This document shows, one piece after another, positions 1 to 8,762 of a stretch of DNA of 58,675 nt. This stretch comes from Verrucomicrobiota bacterium. Lineage in GTDB: Bacteria > Verrucomicrobiota > Verrucomicrobiia > JABWAM01. Under the pieces are notes generated by a model. It was not told the origin of the DNA. It saw nothing but the letters and a program-made list of their open reading frames with translations, and searched no databases. Both the position numbers and the translations under genes were made by a program. Positions within the stretch are counted from its first letter, which is position 1. Every line of letters starts with the position of its first letter. The DNA lies in assembly GCA_023269615.1 (NCBI GenBank), contig JAHFSY010000028.1, forward strand, positions 1 to 58,675, in the 5' to 3' direction.

Positions 1-207
1 CTTTCCTTCGGTTTTGATCTTCTTCCCATCTGCACCCAAAAGCAGGGTGTACGGGGCTTCGCCCGTATTCTTGCCAGTGGACAATTGTTCAATCTTGATC
101 TGAACCTTGTTCAAGTCTTCGTACTCATTCGCAGCATGCGAAGCGATTGCCTGAATAAGCAGGACAACTGTGGAAAGCAAGCTTGTTGCAATTTGTCTAG
201 CGATCAT
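1..207 (-). CDS. Secreted protein of unknown function, N-terminal part only
   Basis: The first 69 codons are present and the rest lies beyond the window edge. The protein starts MIARQ, followed by a hydrophobic signal-peptide-like stretch (IATSLLSTVVLLIQAIASHA), so export is likely. Its ATG overlaps the last 11 nt of the upstream gene, a spacing typical of translational coupling, making it the third gene of a minus-strand operon. The mature part begins with a charged segment (NEYEDLNKVQIKIEQL). No family is recognised from this fragment. Confidence 0.6.
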   Translation of the reverse strand, partial: MIARQIATSLLSTVVLLIQAIASHAANEYEDLNKVQIKIEQLSTGKNTGEAPYTLLLGADGKKIKTEGK

Positions 208-1216
208 CTTTTTTTTCGTCTAGATTGTCTTGGATGCTCTTGATGATTTTCTCATAAGAATCGATCTCTTTACTTGGGGCACCGGCCTTTCGTCGTCGTT
301 TCAGTAAATCTGCTACTCCTCTCATGGCAGCTGGACTTGTGCTGCGAGAAAGCTCCCATGCTGCCGTCTCAGCAACAACTGGGCGTGAGTCTTTCAACAG
401 TTCCACAATGTAGCCTTGCGCATTGGGAAACTCGCCGAGTGTAGAAATGAGCTGTTTCAGACTCTCATCCTCCGTCTCCTCATCGGTCCATTGCTTAAGC
501 AAAGCGATTGCCTCCTTCTTATCAGATTTCCCAATCCAACGTAGCAATTCTGGCGTGCGGAGCGCATTTTCCCGGCCGATCTTGCGCGCGTATCCAAGCA
601 ATGCATCAGGATATTGTTTCGGCATGTCCCAATACATGGTAGCTTGGACTAGCAAATCCACAGCATCAGCTCCCGAGAGAGCTTCGAGGGTCAGAAGTAG
701 TTTTTTGATCAGAACGGTTTGTTCCCGCGTTCTTGTATTGAGATCCAGAAAATCTGTGTGTTCAGAAATGAACTGGCGGATGATTCGAGTTTTCTCCTCG
801 GTGGTATTCGCGGAGTCGAGAAGTTCATGATACTTCCGTCTGGCATGAAGCTCCCAAAGAGACTCCTCTGCCCTTCCGCTGAGCGTCGGCTCACCACACC
901 CAACAAATTGAGGTTCATGCTTGGAAAGCCTGACAAGCAACTTCTCTGATCGCGGGTCCTCCGAGCGAGCAACCAACACGGAAAGGTCTGGTTTTGCTTT
1001 AACACCCAAGTCAAACATCAGGGTGGCATTTTTCTTGCCTTCAGCCTGCACATGGATGCGCTCGAGACGGACAATCGCCTCGTCCAATTGCTTGTTGCTC
1101 GGAACCTCTTCCAAGCTCACCTTGCCGAGCTTCGCCTCGATTGCGACGGCTTTTGTCGCTGGTAAGGCAATCAACAAGCAACCTGTAGCAAGGAGCATCG
1201 GCAGCGCATTCTTCAT
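197..1216 (-). CDS. Secreted alpha-helical repeat protein, unknown function
   Basis: A 339-residue protein with a signal peptide (residues about 1-25: MKNALPMLL...ALPATKAVA). The C-terminal half, about residues 180-320, is alpha-helical with HEAT-like patterns of leucines and alanines (AAWELSRSTSPAAMRGVADLL), which suggests a protein-binding scaffold. This is inferred from composition only. The ATG overlaps the stop of the upstream 933-residue gene in an ATGA arrangement, and its own stop overlaps the next start, so the three genes are translated as a unit. The function probably follows that of the FGE-like partner, possibly a secreted or envelope complex. No catalytic motif is visible. Confidence 0.7.
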   Translation of the reverse strand: MKNALPMLLATGCLLIALPATKAVAIEAKLGKVSLEEVPSNKQLDEAIVRLERIHVQAEGKKNATLMFDLGVKAKPDLSVLVARSEDPRSEKLLVRLSKHEPQFVGCGEPTLSGRAEESLWELHARRKYHELLDSANTTEEKTRIIRQFISEHTDFLDLNTRTREQTVLIKKLLLTLEALSGADAVDLLVQATMYWDMPKQYPDALLGYARKIGRENALRTPELLRWIGKSDKKEAIALLKQWTDEETEDESLKQLISTLGEFPNAQGYIVELLKDSRPVVAETAAWELSRSTSPAAMRGVADLLKRRRKAGAPSKEIDSYEKIIKSIQDNLDEKKDDR

Positions 1217-4014
1217 TGGTAGGTCTCCGTCAGCCCTCGCTGTGCTCCTGATGAAGTGTTTGAATCAACACCAAACTCCCAAGTGCCCTTTGTCTGCCGA
1301 CCCGATTGTGTCGGATCCATATCCCAAGGGTTGAGAGTACCATCCATTAGGGTCTTTATGTCGATACGTGGAAATGGTTGCCGAGTTAGCTCGGTCATTT
1401 GCTCGATCACAACCTTGTAGCGGATATCGTAGGGGGCATGTGGAGTCGTATAAAATCGGTACAGCGGTGTCACTTTGCACCCCCGTTTGTTGCCGGACGG
1501 CCCACCGGGAACTTCCGTGTCAGCTTTCACGTTGAAATCCGCTTGTACAGCCGAGTTGCCGTCGAGTGAAATGCTGACAACCAAGTTTGTGCTGTTCACT
1601 GTCCGTTCGTCCACGCCTGAAACCATTGTTTCACTGCCACCTGGTTTGTCCCCAATGTCAACATCCATCGCCCATTCCTCCACCTTGGCCGATACCTCAT
1701 CCGAGGTACTACCATTAGACCAAGTGCCAGTGAGCTTAATCTTAAACGGCGATGCGGCTTCGGTCAGCGGTTGCACACCAGCGTCGTCCTTTGCTCCATT
1801 CCACAGGAATTCGGCATAACTCTGTGTTGGCACAAGCGTGATGGGAAGATCGTTGATGGTGCGAACAAGATTTTGATTTTTGTCAAAAACCTCCATCTTG
1901 ACGGAATTAGGCTGCGGAGAAGCGGGAGTCCAATCATACCGCACCGCATTATGGATTGCACCGGGAACGATGAAATCACCCGCGGAACGAATCTTCAAGG
2001 TTCCTGGGGTTCCGCACCCCTGACATTCACCTGTCACTTCATTCGTAAATGAAAAAGTGATGGCGGCAACACCACCCAAATCCCAGCCGGTGAACGAAAA
2101 GAATCTTCCCACCATGGTGGGCGTGGGTATGCACTCAAACACCGCAGGTACATCGCCGACGTCGCCAAATTTCGCGCTGGAAACCCAAATCTGACCGCCC
2201 AGCGCGTTTTCTCCCAAGGCATGAAATTGCCCATCCACAGGGAACGGCGTCACGTTGGGCGCGTTGGTCCCACTCACCACCGCATACACCGGCCAGTTGC
2301 CCGCTGGATAGGCTGCCAGGTCGCGTCCCAACTTTCCTCGACCGGTTTTCATGTTGCCAATCCATTGACCCGTGTTGGTGGGAGGGGCGAGCGTGGGCTG
2401 GTTCACGATGATATTTGCATGAGCTCCGATCGGGCCGCCGGCTGGGAAACCCCAGTTTCTGTTCAACCACAATTGCGTCACAGCGTTGGTCAGCGCATCG
2501 CAAGTGGGGAAAAAGGGGGAGGTGAGTATCGCCTCTCTGCTTTCTGTATTGGTCAATGGCCCACCCGAAACGCTGGTGATCCCCACCCCAAACAAACCCA
2601 CAGGAATCGTTTTCAACTCCGGGATGAAGTCGGCCAGGGCATGGAACGGGACCAGATAGTTGTTGGTATCCAACCCCGTGATGGATGGCAGGGAATTGGT
2701 GCTGTAGCGGAACAGCTCTGTGCTCTGATTGGTCACAAAACTGTCGAGCAGTCCTTCAGTGGACAGTTGATCGAAAAGTGCCTGCACCAGGTTGGTCGCC
2801 ACCGTGCCCGGCACGGGATCGTTGGATAGATCGGCGCAATAGAACCCATTGGGAGGGTATTCACCGGCCGGGCCGGCACTCCCATCGGGCCAGGTCAAAG
2901 TGTACCCCACCAGCTGTGCCCTTTGCTGCAGTGCGCGATAGGCTTCCTCGATGCAGAAATTGGAGGACGTGTTCGCCGCTGCGAGGGAAGCGAATCTCGT
3001 GGCTGTCCTGGGAGCCAGCGAGGGTCGACCCGTCCAGGCAGGCATGTCGGCGGGCACGGGCAAATCGCGCACGACTCGGAATCCAATATGGTCATCGGCA
3101 AGATCCGGGAAGGCTTCCCAGCGGTCGGCGCAGCGGAAACTCAGGTTATAGATCCACCAAGTTCCTCCACGCAAAACTTTGCGATTGCCAGTCTTCGGAC
3201 CTTTGGGGTTGACCAAGGCTGCCAGCGTGTTCGGATAAGGCCCCATCCAATCCTCCGTCCAACAAAATACGTTTTCGGTGGGCGAATGCAATCCGTAGCC
3301 GTTGGCACCCCCTTCCTCCACCCCAATGGCGCGGTCGGGGGAATAAAGTGCCTTGATCGAAACCGGGACGCTTTCTCCCCATGGAAAACAGCAATCAAGA
3401 CCCCCGTGGCTTGCCTTTTCATATTCCATCTCACGAGGCTTTCTGAAGGAGTTGGTCGAGACCCCTTCGCTCTGGCACAACCAGCTTAGGAACGAGTCAG
3501 TCTGTTTCCACGTGACTCGTGTGGCGGGGAGATGGTCGGCATGGCTTCCGCCGCTATACGAGCCTCGATGGTGGCGATGCGATGGATCATGGCGTTCGTA
3601 GAGTTCGTTGGGAATGACATCCGAGATATAGAAGGCCGAGATGAAGACGGGGGCGGGAGTGGACTGGGCGCCGAATCGTTCGTCTGCGTCACCGGCATTG
3701 GAGCCGGCCATGAAAATACCCGGAGGAACGAGGTAAAGCCTCAGCCTGGCATTGCGCGTCTCCACGACAAGTGGAAGATGGGTGATGGGATCGATGCCGG
3801 AGAATGGCGAGTCGGTCACCTCCACCAGATCATCGGGCAACACATACCTCGCCATGGTGGCCTCAACCGGAACAGGAAGCGATGGCGGATGGGAAAAGAC
3901 CGGGGCAATCACCCCCACCATAAGAAAAACCATCGCCACGAGCACAAGAACCCCCAGCGGGCTTTTCGCGTCCTCGACTTTCATGTGCCGCCGGATGAAT
4001 TGGATGATTTTCAT
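1213..4014 (-). CDS. Large membrane-anchored FGE/SUMF1-like protein
   Basis: A 933-residue protein from the start MKIIQFIRRH; an upstream in-frame ATG at 4041 would add nine residues. A membrane anchor or signal spans residues about 19-40. Residues about 95-320 form a formylglycine-generating-enzyme-like (SUMF1) domain, shown by PPGIFMAGSN, the LRGGTWW box and the terminal IGFRVVRDLP. The paired active-site cysteines of true FGEs are not visible at the expected place, so it is probably a binding or structural version. A long unassigned middle follows, then a FlgD-like beta segment (VKMEVFDKNQNLVRTI...FLWNGAKDD). It heads the operon that runs down to position 1. Other possibilities are a lectin-like or C-type-lectin-fold adhesin. 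Confidence 0.75.
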   Translation of the reverse strand: MKIIQFIRRHMKVEDAKSPLGVLVLVAMVFLMVGVIAPVFSHPPSLPVPVEATMARYVLPDDLVEVTDSPFSGIDPITHLPLVVETRNARLRLYLVPPGIFMAGSNAGDADERFGAQSTPAPVFISAFYISDVIPNELYERHDPSHRHHRGSYSGGSHADHLPATRVTWKQTDSFLSWLCQSEGVSTNSFRKPREMEYEKASHGGLDCCFPWGESVPVSIKALYSPDRAIGVEEGGANGYGLHSPTENVFCWTEDWMGPYPNTLAALVNPKGPKTGNRKVLRGGTWWIYNLSFRCADRWEAFPDLADDHIGFRVVRDLPVPADMPAWTGRPSLAPRTATRFASLAAANTSSNFCIEEAYRALQQRAQLVGYTLTWPDGSAGPAGEYPPNGFYCADLSNDPVPGTVATNLVQALFDQLSTEGLLDSFVTNQSTELFRYSTNSLPSITGLDTNNYLVPFHALADFIPELKTIPVGLFGVGITSVSGGPLTNTESREAILTSPFFPTCDALTNAVTQLWLNRNWGFPAGGPIGAHANIIVNQPTLAPPTNTGQWIGNMKTGRGKLGRDLAAYPAGNWPVYAVVSGTNAPNVTPFPVDGQFHALGENALGGQIWVSSAKFGDVGDVPAVFECIPTPTMVGRFFSFTGWDLGGVAAITFSFTNEVTGECQGCGTPGTLKIRSAGDFIVPGAIHNAVRYDWTPASPQPNSVKMEVFDKNQNLVRTINDLPITLVPTQSYAEFLWNGAKDDAGVQPLTEAASPFKIKLTGTWSNGSTSDEVSAKVEEWAMDVDIGDKPGGSETMVSGVDERTVNSTNLVVSISLDGNSAVQADFNVKADTEVPGGPSGNKRGCKVTPLYRFYTTPHAPYDIRYKVVIEQMTELTRQPFPRIDIKTLMDGTLNPWDMDPTQSGRQTKGTWEFGVDSNTSSGAQRGLTETYQ

Positions 4015-4339
4015 GGGGCCAGAAAAACATGCTGGAAGCACAACCGAGGATTCACTTCCAAGCCCCCACCTGGATTTGCCGCTCCTCCGTTCCGTTGGTG
4101 CCGTTCATAGAGTCATTTCGCGAATCTCCACAGGCAAGACTTTCAGCGTGCTCTTTGCAAGGGTGAAGTGGAATTGCAGTAGAATTTCCGGTGAAGGTTG
4201 GTGGGTGGCCACTTCTCCACATCATGTTTCCAGAACCTCTGTGGACTTCCCTAAACATCGATCAACATTGTCTTAACTACATGCTTACTTTTGGGTTTTT
4301 GGAACGTCTAAAAACCGATTTCCCCTCTGAAAACGAAAA

Positions 4340-4427
4340 TGGCGGACGGGGTGGGATTCGAACCCACGTTACCTTTCGGTAAACACGCTTTCCAAGCGTG
4401 CGCGTTCAACCACTCTGCCACCCGTCC
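4340..4427 (-). tRNA. tRNA-Ser(GGA) with encoded CCA
   Basis: On the minus strand the acceptor arm GGACGGG (4427-4421) pairs with CCCGTCC (4350-4344), followed by discriminator G and an encoded CCA. The anticodon stem CACGC/GCGTG encloses TTGGAAA, giving anticodon GGA (serine, UCC/UCU). A long variable arm (TTTACCGAAAGGTAA) and the T-loop GGTTCGAATCC are present, as expected for a class II tRNA of 88 nt. Confidence 0.97.
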
Positions 4428-4513
4428 GTCGTCGATCTCCCAACCCTAATTGATGCCCCGCAAAACGACAACTGTTTCCTTCCTGAAGATGTATCGCAAC
4501 AAGACACGAAAAT

Positions 4514-4735
4514 CCCTCGGTCCCGGATTTCTCCGCAGATTCACGCAGACGGACGCAGATTTCCGAACGGCAATCACCCTCGCCCTTCCGGTTGAAAGCA
4601 TGGCTTTCAACCGGAAGGGCGAGGGTGGGATCAAGGGCTGTCCCCTTTGCGACTTGGCGACTTGGCGACTTGGCGCGAACCCCTCCGAAAATCTGCGTCA
4701 TTCTGCGTCAATCTGCGGAGAAATGGGAACAAGGG
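4514..4735. repeat. Composite hairpin repeat, copy A
   Basis: The element starts CCCTCGGTCCCGG and carries three CGCAGA words at 10-nt spacing (about 4535-4560). A perfect 24-bp palindrome follows (4576-4599 pairing with 4603-4626, loop ATG), then GGGATCAAGGG, a stretch rich in CTTGGCGA, and an inverted set of three TCTGCG words (4691-4720). It ends GGGAACAAGGG. The wings are shared with the elements near 6000 and 42500, but the palindrome sequence is not. It fills the gap between tRNA-Ser and the SGNH hydrolase; no gene is seen in it. Confidence 0.85.
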
Positions 4736-4766
4736 CTCGGTGCGGAACTCTGCCGCCCCCCATCCG

Positions 4767-5864
4767 TCAACACGCGGTCGACGACAGGATCATCTCGATG
4801 AAGGGCGCGAGCCTCTCGGCCATCATGCGGAAACCAAGGTCGGTGGGATGCACGCCATCCACGTACGCGCCAGCTGTCCCGAACGGAATCAACGCGGTGC
4901 CATCCACGAAATGCAGGTTGGCATCCCCCGCCCTCCGCATCTTTGAATAAAAATGGATCATGATGTCACGCATCGACTCCTGAAGCTCCCGATGCTCCCT
5001 GGAATAGCTGGCGTGGCCGTACATCACCTTGCTCATCAGCAGGATCGGCGTGTGCGGATGTTTCCGCCTCAGGATGCGGTAAAATTCCGGCAGCGTGCGG
5101 CGCAGCTGGGGCGGGATCACATTGGCCACGTAATCCAGCACAAACAAACTGGCATCCATCTCGCTGATCAAACGCGCCATCTCCGGCTCCCCTCTCCCAT
5201 TGCCGGAAAATCCGAGGTTGATCACGTCGAGATTCAACAGGCGCCCGAGCGTGGAAACATAATCGCTCCCCGCCGTGCTGGCACACCCGCCCTGCGTGAT
5301 GGAGGTGCCGTAGAACACCGCCGGCTTTTTCCATGACGGCGGCGAGGGCGGCGCAAACCGCGCACCCGGACTGAACCCGAGCGACAGTCTCTCCAGGTAA
5401 TTATAGAGCGGCAGGTAGATGGTGTATTCGCGCATCTCACGCGACATTTTCGCAAGCAAGGGGGATTCGGAATGGGGAACTTCGAGGCTCGGGACGGTGG
5501 TCATCCACGGACGCATGCGGAACGGTTCGCCCACAAAAACCTGGATGCCGCTGTGGCCCACCGCCGGCATGTGGGGCGAAGGCATCACTTCCGCATTGGT
5601 CACCTTGACGGAAAGTTGTGCCGTGTCGGAGCGGAAACAAAGACGGGCGCTGGCGGGGCACCGGGCGAGCGTCCATACATCCTCGCGCACGATCTTCTGC
5701 GCACGCATCGGCAGGCGGTTGAACCGTTTCTTGTTTTCCCGGTACCACCCCAACCCGCGCATCACCAGTCGGCGGTCGGAGGAGTCGAGCCACATCAAGC
5801 CGTCGCGCCGGTCAAGCCCCTTGGCGCTGAAATTCTTGTCCATCTGATCGATGCGTTTCGACAT
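4767..5864 (-). CDS. SGNH/GDSL-family hydrolase
   Basis: A 365-residue protein of the SGNH hydrolase superfamily, which cleaves esters such as acetyl groups on carbohydrates. The nucleophile block is YGTSITQGG (block I), followed by GFSGNGRGEPEM (block II, Gly), DYVANVIP in place of the usual GxND block, and DGVHPTDLG with the catalytic Asp/His pair near the C-terminus. About 180 N-terminal residues form a beta-rich accessory domain, as in two-domain GDSL esterases. There is no clear signal peptide. I chose the ATG (MSKRIDQMDK) over a TTG two codons upstream. The gene stands alone between two repeat elements. Confidence 0.82.
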   Translation of the reverse strand: MSKRIDQMDKNFSAKGLDRRDGLMWLDSSDRRLVMRGLGWYRENKKRFNRLPMRAQKIVREDVWTLARCPASARLCFRSDTAQLSVKVTNAEVMPSPHMPAVGHSGIQVFVGEPFRMRPWMTTVPSLEVPHSESPLLAKMSREMREYTIYLPLYNYLERLSLGFSPGARFAPPSPPSWKKPAVFYGTSITQGGCASTAGSDYVSTLGRLLNLDVINLGFSGNGRGEPEMARLISEMDASLFVLDYVANVIPPQLRRTLPEFYRILRRKHPHTPILLMSKVMYGHASYSREHRELQESMRDIMIHFYSKMRRAGDANLHFVDGTALIPFGTAGAYVDGVHPTDLGFRMMAERLAPFIEMILSSTAC

Positions 5865-5933
5865 GCGCAACTGGAAGCATAATGGAATGTGAACGGCAAC
5901 GGTTTCTTTTCCAATTCGATTCGGAAAGTTTCG

Positions 5934-6206
5934 CGCAAAGACGCCTCGCCTCGCCGAAGCCTACGGCGTAGCGCGGGAAAGACGCAAAGCATCCCTTGGT
6001 CCCGGATTTCTCCGCAGATTAACGCAGATGGACGCAGATTTCTGAACGGCAATCAACCCCGCCATTTCGATTGAAAGCCAGGCTTTCAATCGAAATGGCG
6101 GGGTTGGGATCAAGGGTTCCTCCTTTGCGTCTTGGCGACCTTTGCGCGAGACTCTCCGAAAATCTGCGTCCATCTGCGTTAATCTGCGGAGAAATGGGAA
6201 CAAGGG
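5934..6206. repeat. Composite hairpin repeat, copy B
   Basis: It opens with GCGCAAAGACG and a CCTCGCC...GTAGCGCGGG module (5945-5977). Next come CCCTTGGTCCCGG, three CGCAGAT words exactly 10 nt apart (6012-6041), and a perfect 26-bp palindrome (6054-6079 with 6081-6106, one-base loop). The other side has GGGATCAAGGG, two TTTGCG words, three inverted ATCTGCG words (6161-6190) and GGGAACAAGGG. The flanks match copy A closely, while the palindrome core differs apart from its innermost bases. It separates two divergent genes. Confidence 0.85.
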
Positions 6207-6255
6207 CTCCGAAACTCTTCTTGCTTCGCCTTCAATTCACGTTTCATCTTCTCCA

Positions 6256-7242
6256 ATGAAACCGCTCGTTGCCATCATTGACTCGGCCCGCTCCCCGGTT
6301 AGCGAAGAGTCCGCCTCGATCGAACGCGCGGCGATTGGCGATGCGGCGGACGTTAAGACGTTTTACCATGACGGCGATGACGAATTTGTTGACGAGATCT
6401 TCGATGCTGCCGCGCTCCTCGTCTGGCATATCACCCCCATCACGGAACGCGGCATCGGGCGGCTCCGGAATTGCAAGGCCATCATCCGCAATGGCGTCGG
6501 TTTTGACAGCGTGGACATCGAAGCCGCAGCCCGGCGCGGAATCCCGGTCTGCAACGTCCCCGATTACGGCACCGAGGAAGTAGCCGACCACGCGATCGCG
6601 CTCGCGCTCGCGCTATGCCGACAACTTTTTCCGCTCGACGCCGAGGCGAAGCGGCTGGGATGGACTGTCTGCGCGCCCGGAAAACTCCGCCGCCTCCGCG
6701 GGCTGACCTTCGGCGTCATCGGCCTCGGCCGCATCGGCACCGCCACCGCGCTCCGCGCGAAAGCGCTCGGATTCCAAACCCGCTTCTACGATCCCTACCT
6801 TCCGAATGGCACGGAAAAAGCCGTCGGTCTGTCCCGCGACCGCACGCTCGATGACCTGCTCAAGCGCACCGACGTCCTTTCTGTCCACTGCCCGTCCACC
6901 GCGGAAACCCGTCACATGATTGCGGAACGCGAGCTCGGGTTGATGAAGCCGACGTCCTTCATCGTCAATACGGCGCGCGGGGTGATCATCAAAAAGTCGG
7001 CCATCCTCGCGGCATTGCGCGAAGGACGGATCGCCGGCGCCGGCCTCGACGTGATTGAGGACGAGCCGCTGAAAACCGCCGAGGAAGCCTCCACACCAAA
7101 CCTGATTGCGACATGTCACGCCGCATTTTGCAGTGTAGAATCCATGATCAAAATGCGGACCACCTCCGCCCGCATCGCCCGCGCCGCCGTGCTGGGCGAG
7201 AAGCTGGAGAATGTGGTCAATGGGATTTTGTCGAAGGTTTGA
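6256..7242 (+). CDS. C-terminal-binding-protein-like D-2-hydroxyacid dehydrogenase
   Basis: A 328-residue NAD-dependent oxidoreductase of the D-isomer-specific 2-hydroxyacid dehydrogenase family. The Rossmann glycine motif is GLGRIGTATALRAKALGF (about residues 155-172). Catalytic residues are the Arg in NTARGVIIK, the Glu in VIEDEP and the His in CHAAFCSVES, which resembles the AFYS box of CtBP rather than the PHxG of lactate dehydrogenases. The natural substrate is unknown; family members reduce 2-keto acids such as hydroxypyruvate. The ATG at MKPLVAII was chosen because the upstream frame runs into repeat DNA. It appears monocistronic. Confidence 0.88.
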   Translation: MKPLVAIIDSARSPVSEESASIERAAIGDAADVKTFYHDGDDEFVDEIFDAAALLVWHITPITERGIGRLRNCKAIIRNGVGFDSVDIEAAARRGIPVCNVPDYGTEEVADHAIALALALCRQLFPLDAEAKRLGWTVCAPGKLRRLRGLTFGVIGLGRIGTATALRAKALGFQTRFYDPYLPNGTEKAVGLSRDRTLDDLLKRTDVLSVHCPSTAETRHMIAERELGLMKPTSFIVNTARGVIIKKSAILAALREGRIAGAGLDVIEDEPLKTAEEASTPNLIATCHAAFCSVESMIKMRTTSARIARAAVLGEKLENVVNGILSKV

Positions 7243-7424
7243 CGTTGTAAATGGCTCGCCCCGGCTCCCTGTGAGTTTCCACTGACGGAGGGACACGCTC
7301 CGTCGTGTCCGTTGGTGCAAGCAGTCAGAATCGTTTAGTTCACCACGAGCCCTGATTATGCGTGTTCGGCGCTCTCAAAAAAATGCTTGCGACCACCCCT
7401 TCCTGACGTGGGTGGACACGACGG

Positions 7425-7494
7425 CCCGCGCTACGCCGTAGGCTTTCCGACTACGCCAGAGCGCTTCGTCGCGACGGCGAGCGGCGAGGCGAGA
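7425..7494. repeat. CCCGCGCTACGCCGTAGG repeat module
   Basis: A roughly 70-nt module running from CCCGCGCTACGCC through GACTACGCCA, GCGCTTCGTCGCGACGG and ending GGCGAGGCGAG. Related copies lie at 5945-5977, 36895-36962 (reverse), 39446-39478 and 42348-42417, usually next to the composite hairpin repeats. It sits in the 376-nt gap between the dehydrogenase and the LamG gene, where I see no coding signal. Confidence 0.75.
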
Positions 7495-7550
7495 GCGTGT
7501 CCCTCCGTTTTTACTCACAAGGAGTCGAGGAAAACCGTCCTTCACAAGCC

Positions 7551-7573
7551 CGCCATTTTAAGGTGGATTGCAA
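7551..7573 (+). repeat. Upstream element, copy 1 (CGCCATTTT...GGATTGCAA)
   Basis: A 23-nt stretch 45 nt before the LamG start. It matches 8763-8785, upstream of the GYF_2 gene, at 21 of 23 positions, and both copies are followed by a CTTTGGGAG-like stretch. This could be a shared promoter or operator, or part of a dispersed repeat. Confidence 0.5.
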
Positions 7574-7618
7574 GGATGGTCTTTGGGAGGATTAGCCATC
7601 TGGAAGGATGTCAATTCC

Positions 7619-8707
7619 ATGCATTGCCTGATTGTCAAAATCCTAATATTCGCAGGCACACTTTCCTGTCTTGCCCTTGGCCCAGTGGCGATCCTGGCCG
7701 GGGAGGTCCAGGGAGAGGCGCCGCCCCAGGTGATTTTGGAATTGCGCGATGGCTCACGGATCAGGGGTTCGGCCTGCAGGGCGACTCTGCCTTTTCAGAC
7801 ATCGCTCGCCAAGATGGACGTTTCTTTCCGTCAGATCAAACGGATCGCGTTCAAGGATGATCCTGATGGCGCCACGGTCAGTTTTCAGAATGGCGACCGG
7901 TTGAAAGGCTTGCTAAAGATTGAAGCGATCGAGCTGGAAACGCTCTTTGGAAAAATTTCAATCGGCAAGGAACATATCGTCTCGTTGAAAATCGTGCGGG
8001 CCGGCACACTCCCGGAAAAGCTGCTGGAGGGACTGGTCCTTCACTGTTCATTCGACGCCGATGATGGGGATCGCGTCACGGACACGAGCGGCAAGGAGCA
8101 TCACGGCGAGGTGGACGGCGCGACGTATCTCTCCGAAGGCAAAACGGGCGGGGCCTATCGCTTCGATGGCAAAGCCGGGATTCACGTCGGGGACGTTGAT
8201 CTTTCATCGGGCAAATACACCGTCTCGGGTTGGATTCGGACCGAGAGGGCGGCGGTGCTGGAAGACTGGCGAATGTGGATTGGCCAGCTCGATGGTCCAG
8301 GCAATACGTTTCAACTTTTACTGGCTGACGGAAGGGTCCTTCCCAATCTTCCGACAACGAACCCGAAACATTGCGGAGCGAACTCGCCCCTCTGCATTGT
8401 GGGAAACGGAGGAACAGGCTTCGCAAGTCTTGGCCCTCGCGATTTGAATTTTCGTGATGGCAAGTGGCACATGGTCACCGCAACTTGCGAAGCAGGAAGG
8501 CAGAAGCTGTACGCGGATGGGATGTTGGCCGCTGAGAGCAAATGCGAAGGAACGTTGCCCCCGAGCACCACCGATATCGTGATCGGGGGAATCAACTTCG
8601 GTCCCTACCGTCATCCATGGATCGGCGACATTGATGAAGTCATGATCTTCGACCGCGTCCTTTCCGCAGAGGAGATCAAAACGCTCCACGATTCACAAAA
8701 TGACTGA
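7619..8707 (+). CDS. Secreted LamG-domain protein
   Basis: A 362-residue exported protein. A signal peptide covers about residues 1-27 (MHCLIVKILIFAGTLSCLAL). Residues about 33-125 hold two similar beta segments (ILELRDGSRIRG and VSFQNGDRLKGLL). Residues about 140-355 are a LamG/concanavalin-A-like lectin domain: LHCSFDADDGD, GGAYRFDGKAGIHV, YTVSGWIRTE, DGKWHMVTATC and IDEVMIFDRVLSAEEI. Such domains bind carbohydrate or are calcium-dependent adhesive modules on PVC-group surface proteins. I see no catalytic domain. The ATG after AATTCC was chosen because it begins the signal peptide; the longer frame has no hydrophobic start. Confidence 0.85.
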   Translation: MHCLIVKILIFAGTLSCLALGPVAILAGEVQGEAPPQVILELRDGSRIRGSACRATLPFQTSLAKMDVSFRQIKRIAFKDDPDGATVSFQNGDRLKGLLKIEAIELETLFGKISIGKEHIVSLKIVRAGTLPEKLLEGLVLHCSFDADDGDRVTDTSGKEHHGEVDGATYLSEGKTGGAYRFDGKAGIHVGDVDLSSGKYTVSGWIRTERAAVLEDWRMWIGQLDGPGNTFQLLLADGRVLPNLPTTNPKHCGANSPLCIVGNGGTGFASLGPRDLNFRDGKWHMVTATCEAGRQKLYADGMLAAESKCEGTLPPSTTDIVIGGINFGPYRHPWIGDIDEVMIFDRVLSAEEIKTLHDSQND

Positions 8708-8762
8708 TAGAACCACGCTCCGGTGGGCGTGGCTGCAGATCGGAGGGAAAGCGTGTTTGAGC

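Noticed and set aside
4514..4735. CRISPR-like array
   Set aside because: The repeated words are only 6-10 nt with 3-nt spacers; there are no 23-40 nt direct repeats, no unique spacers and no cas genes.
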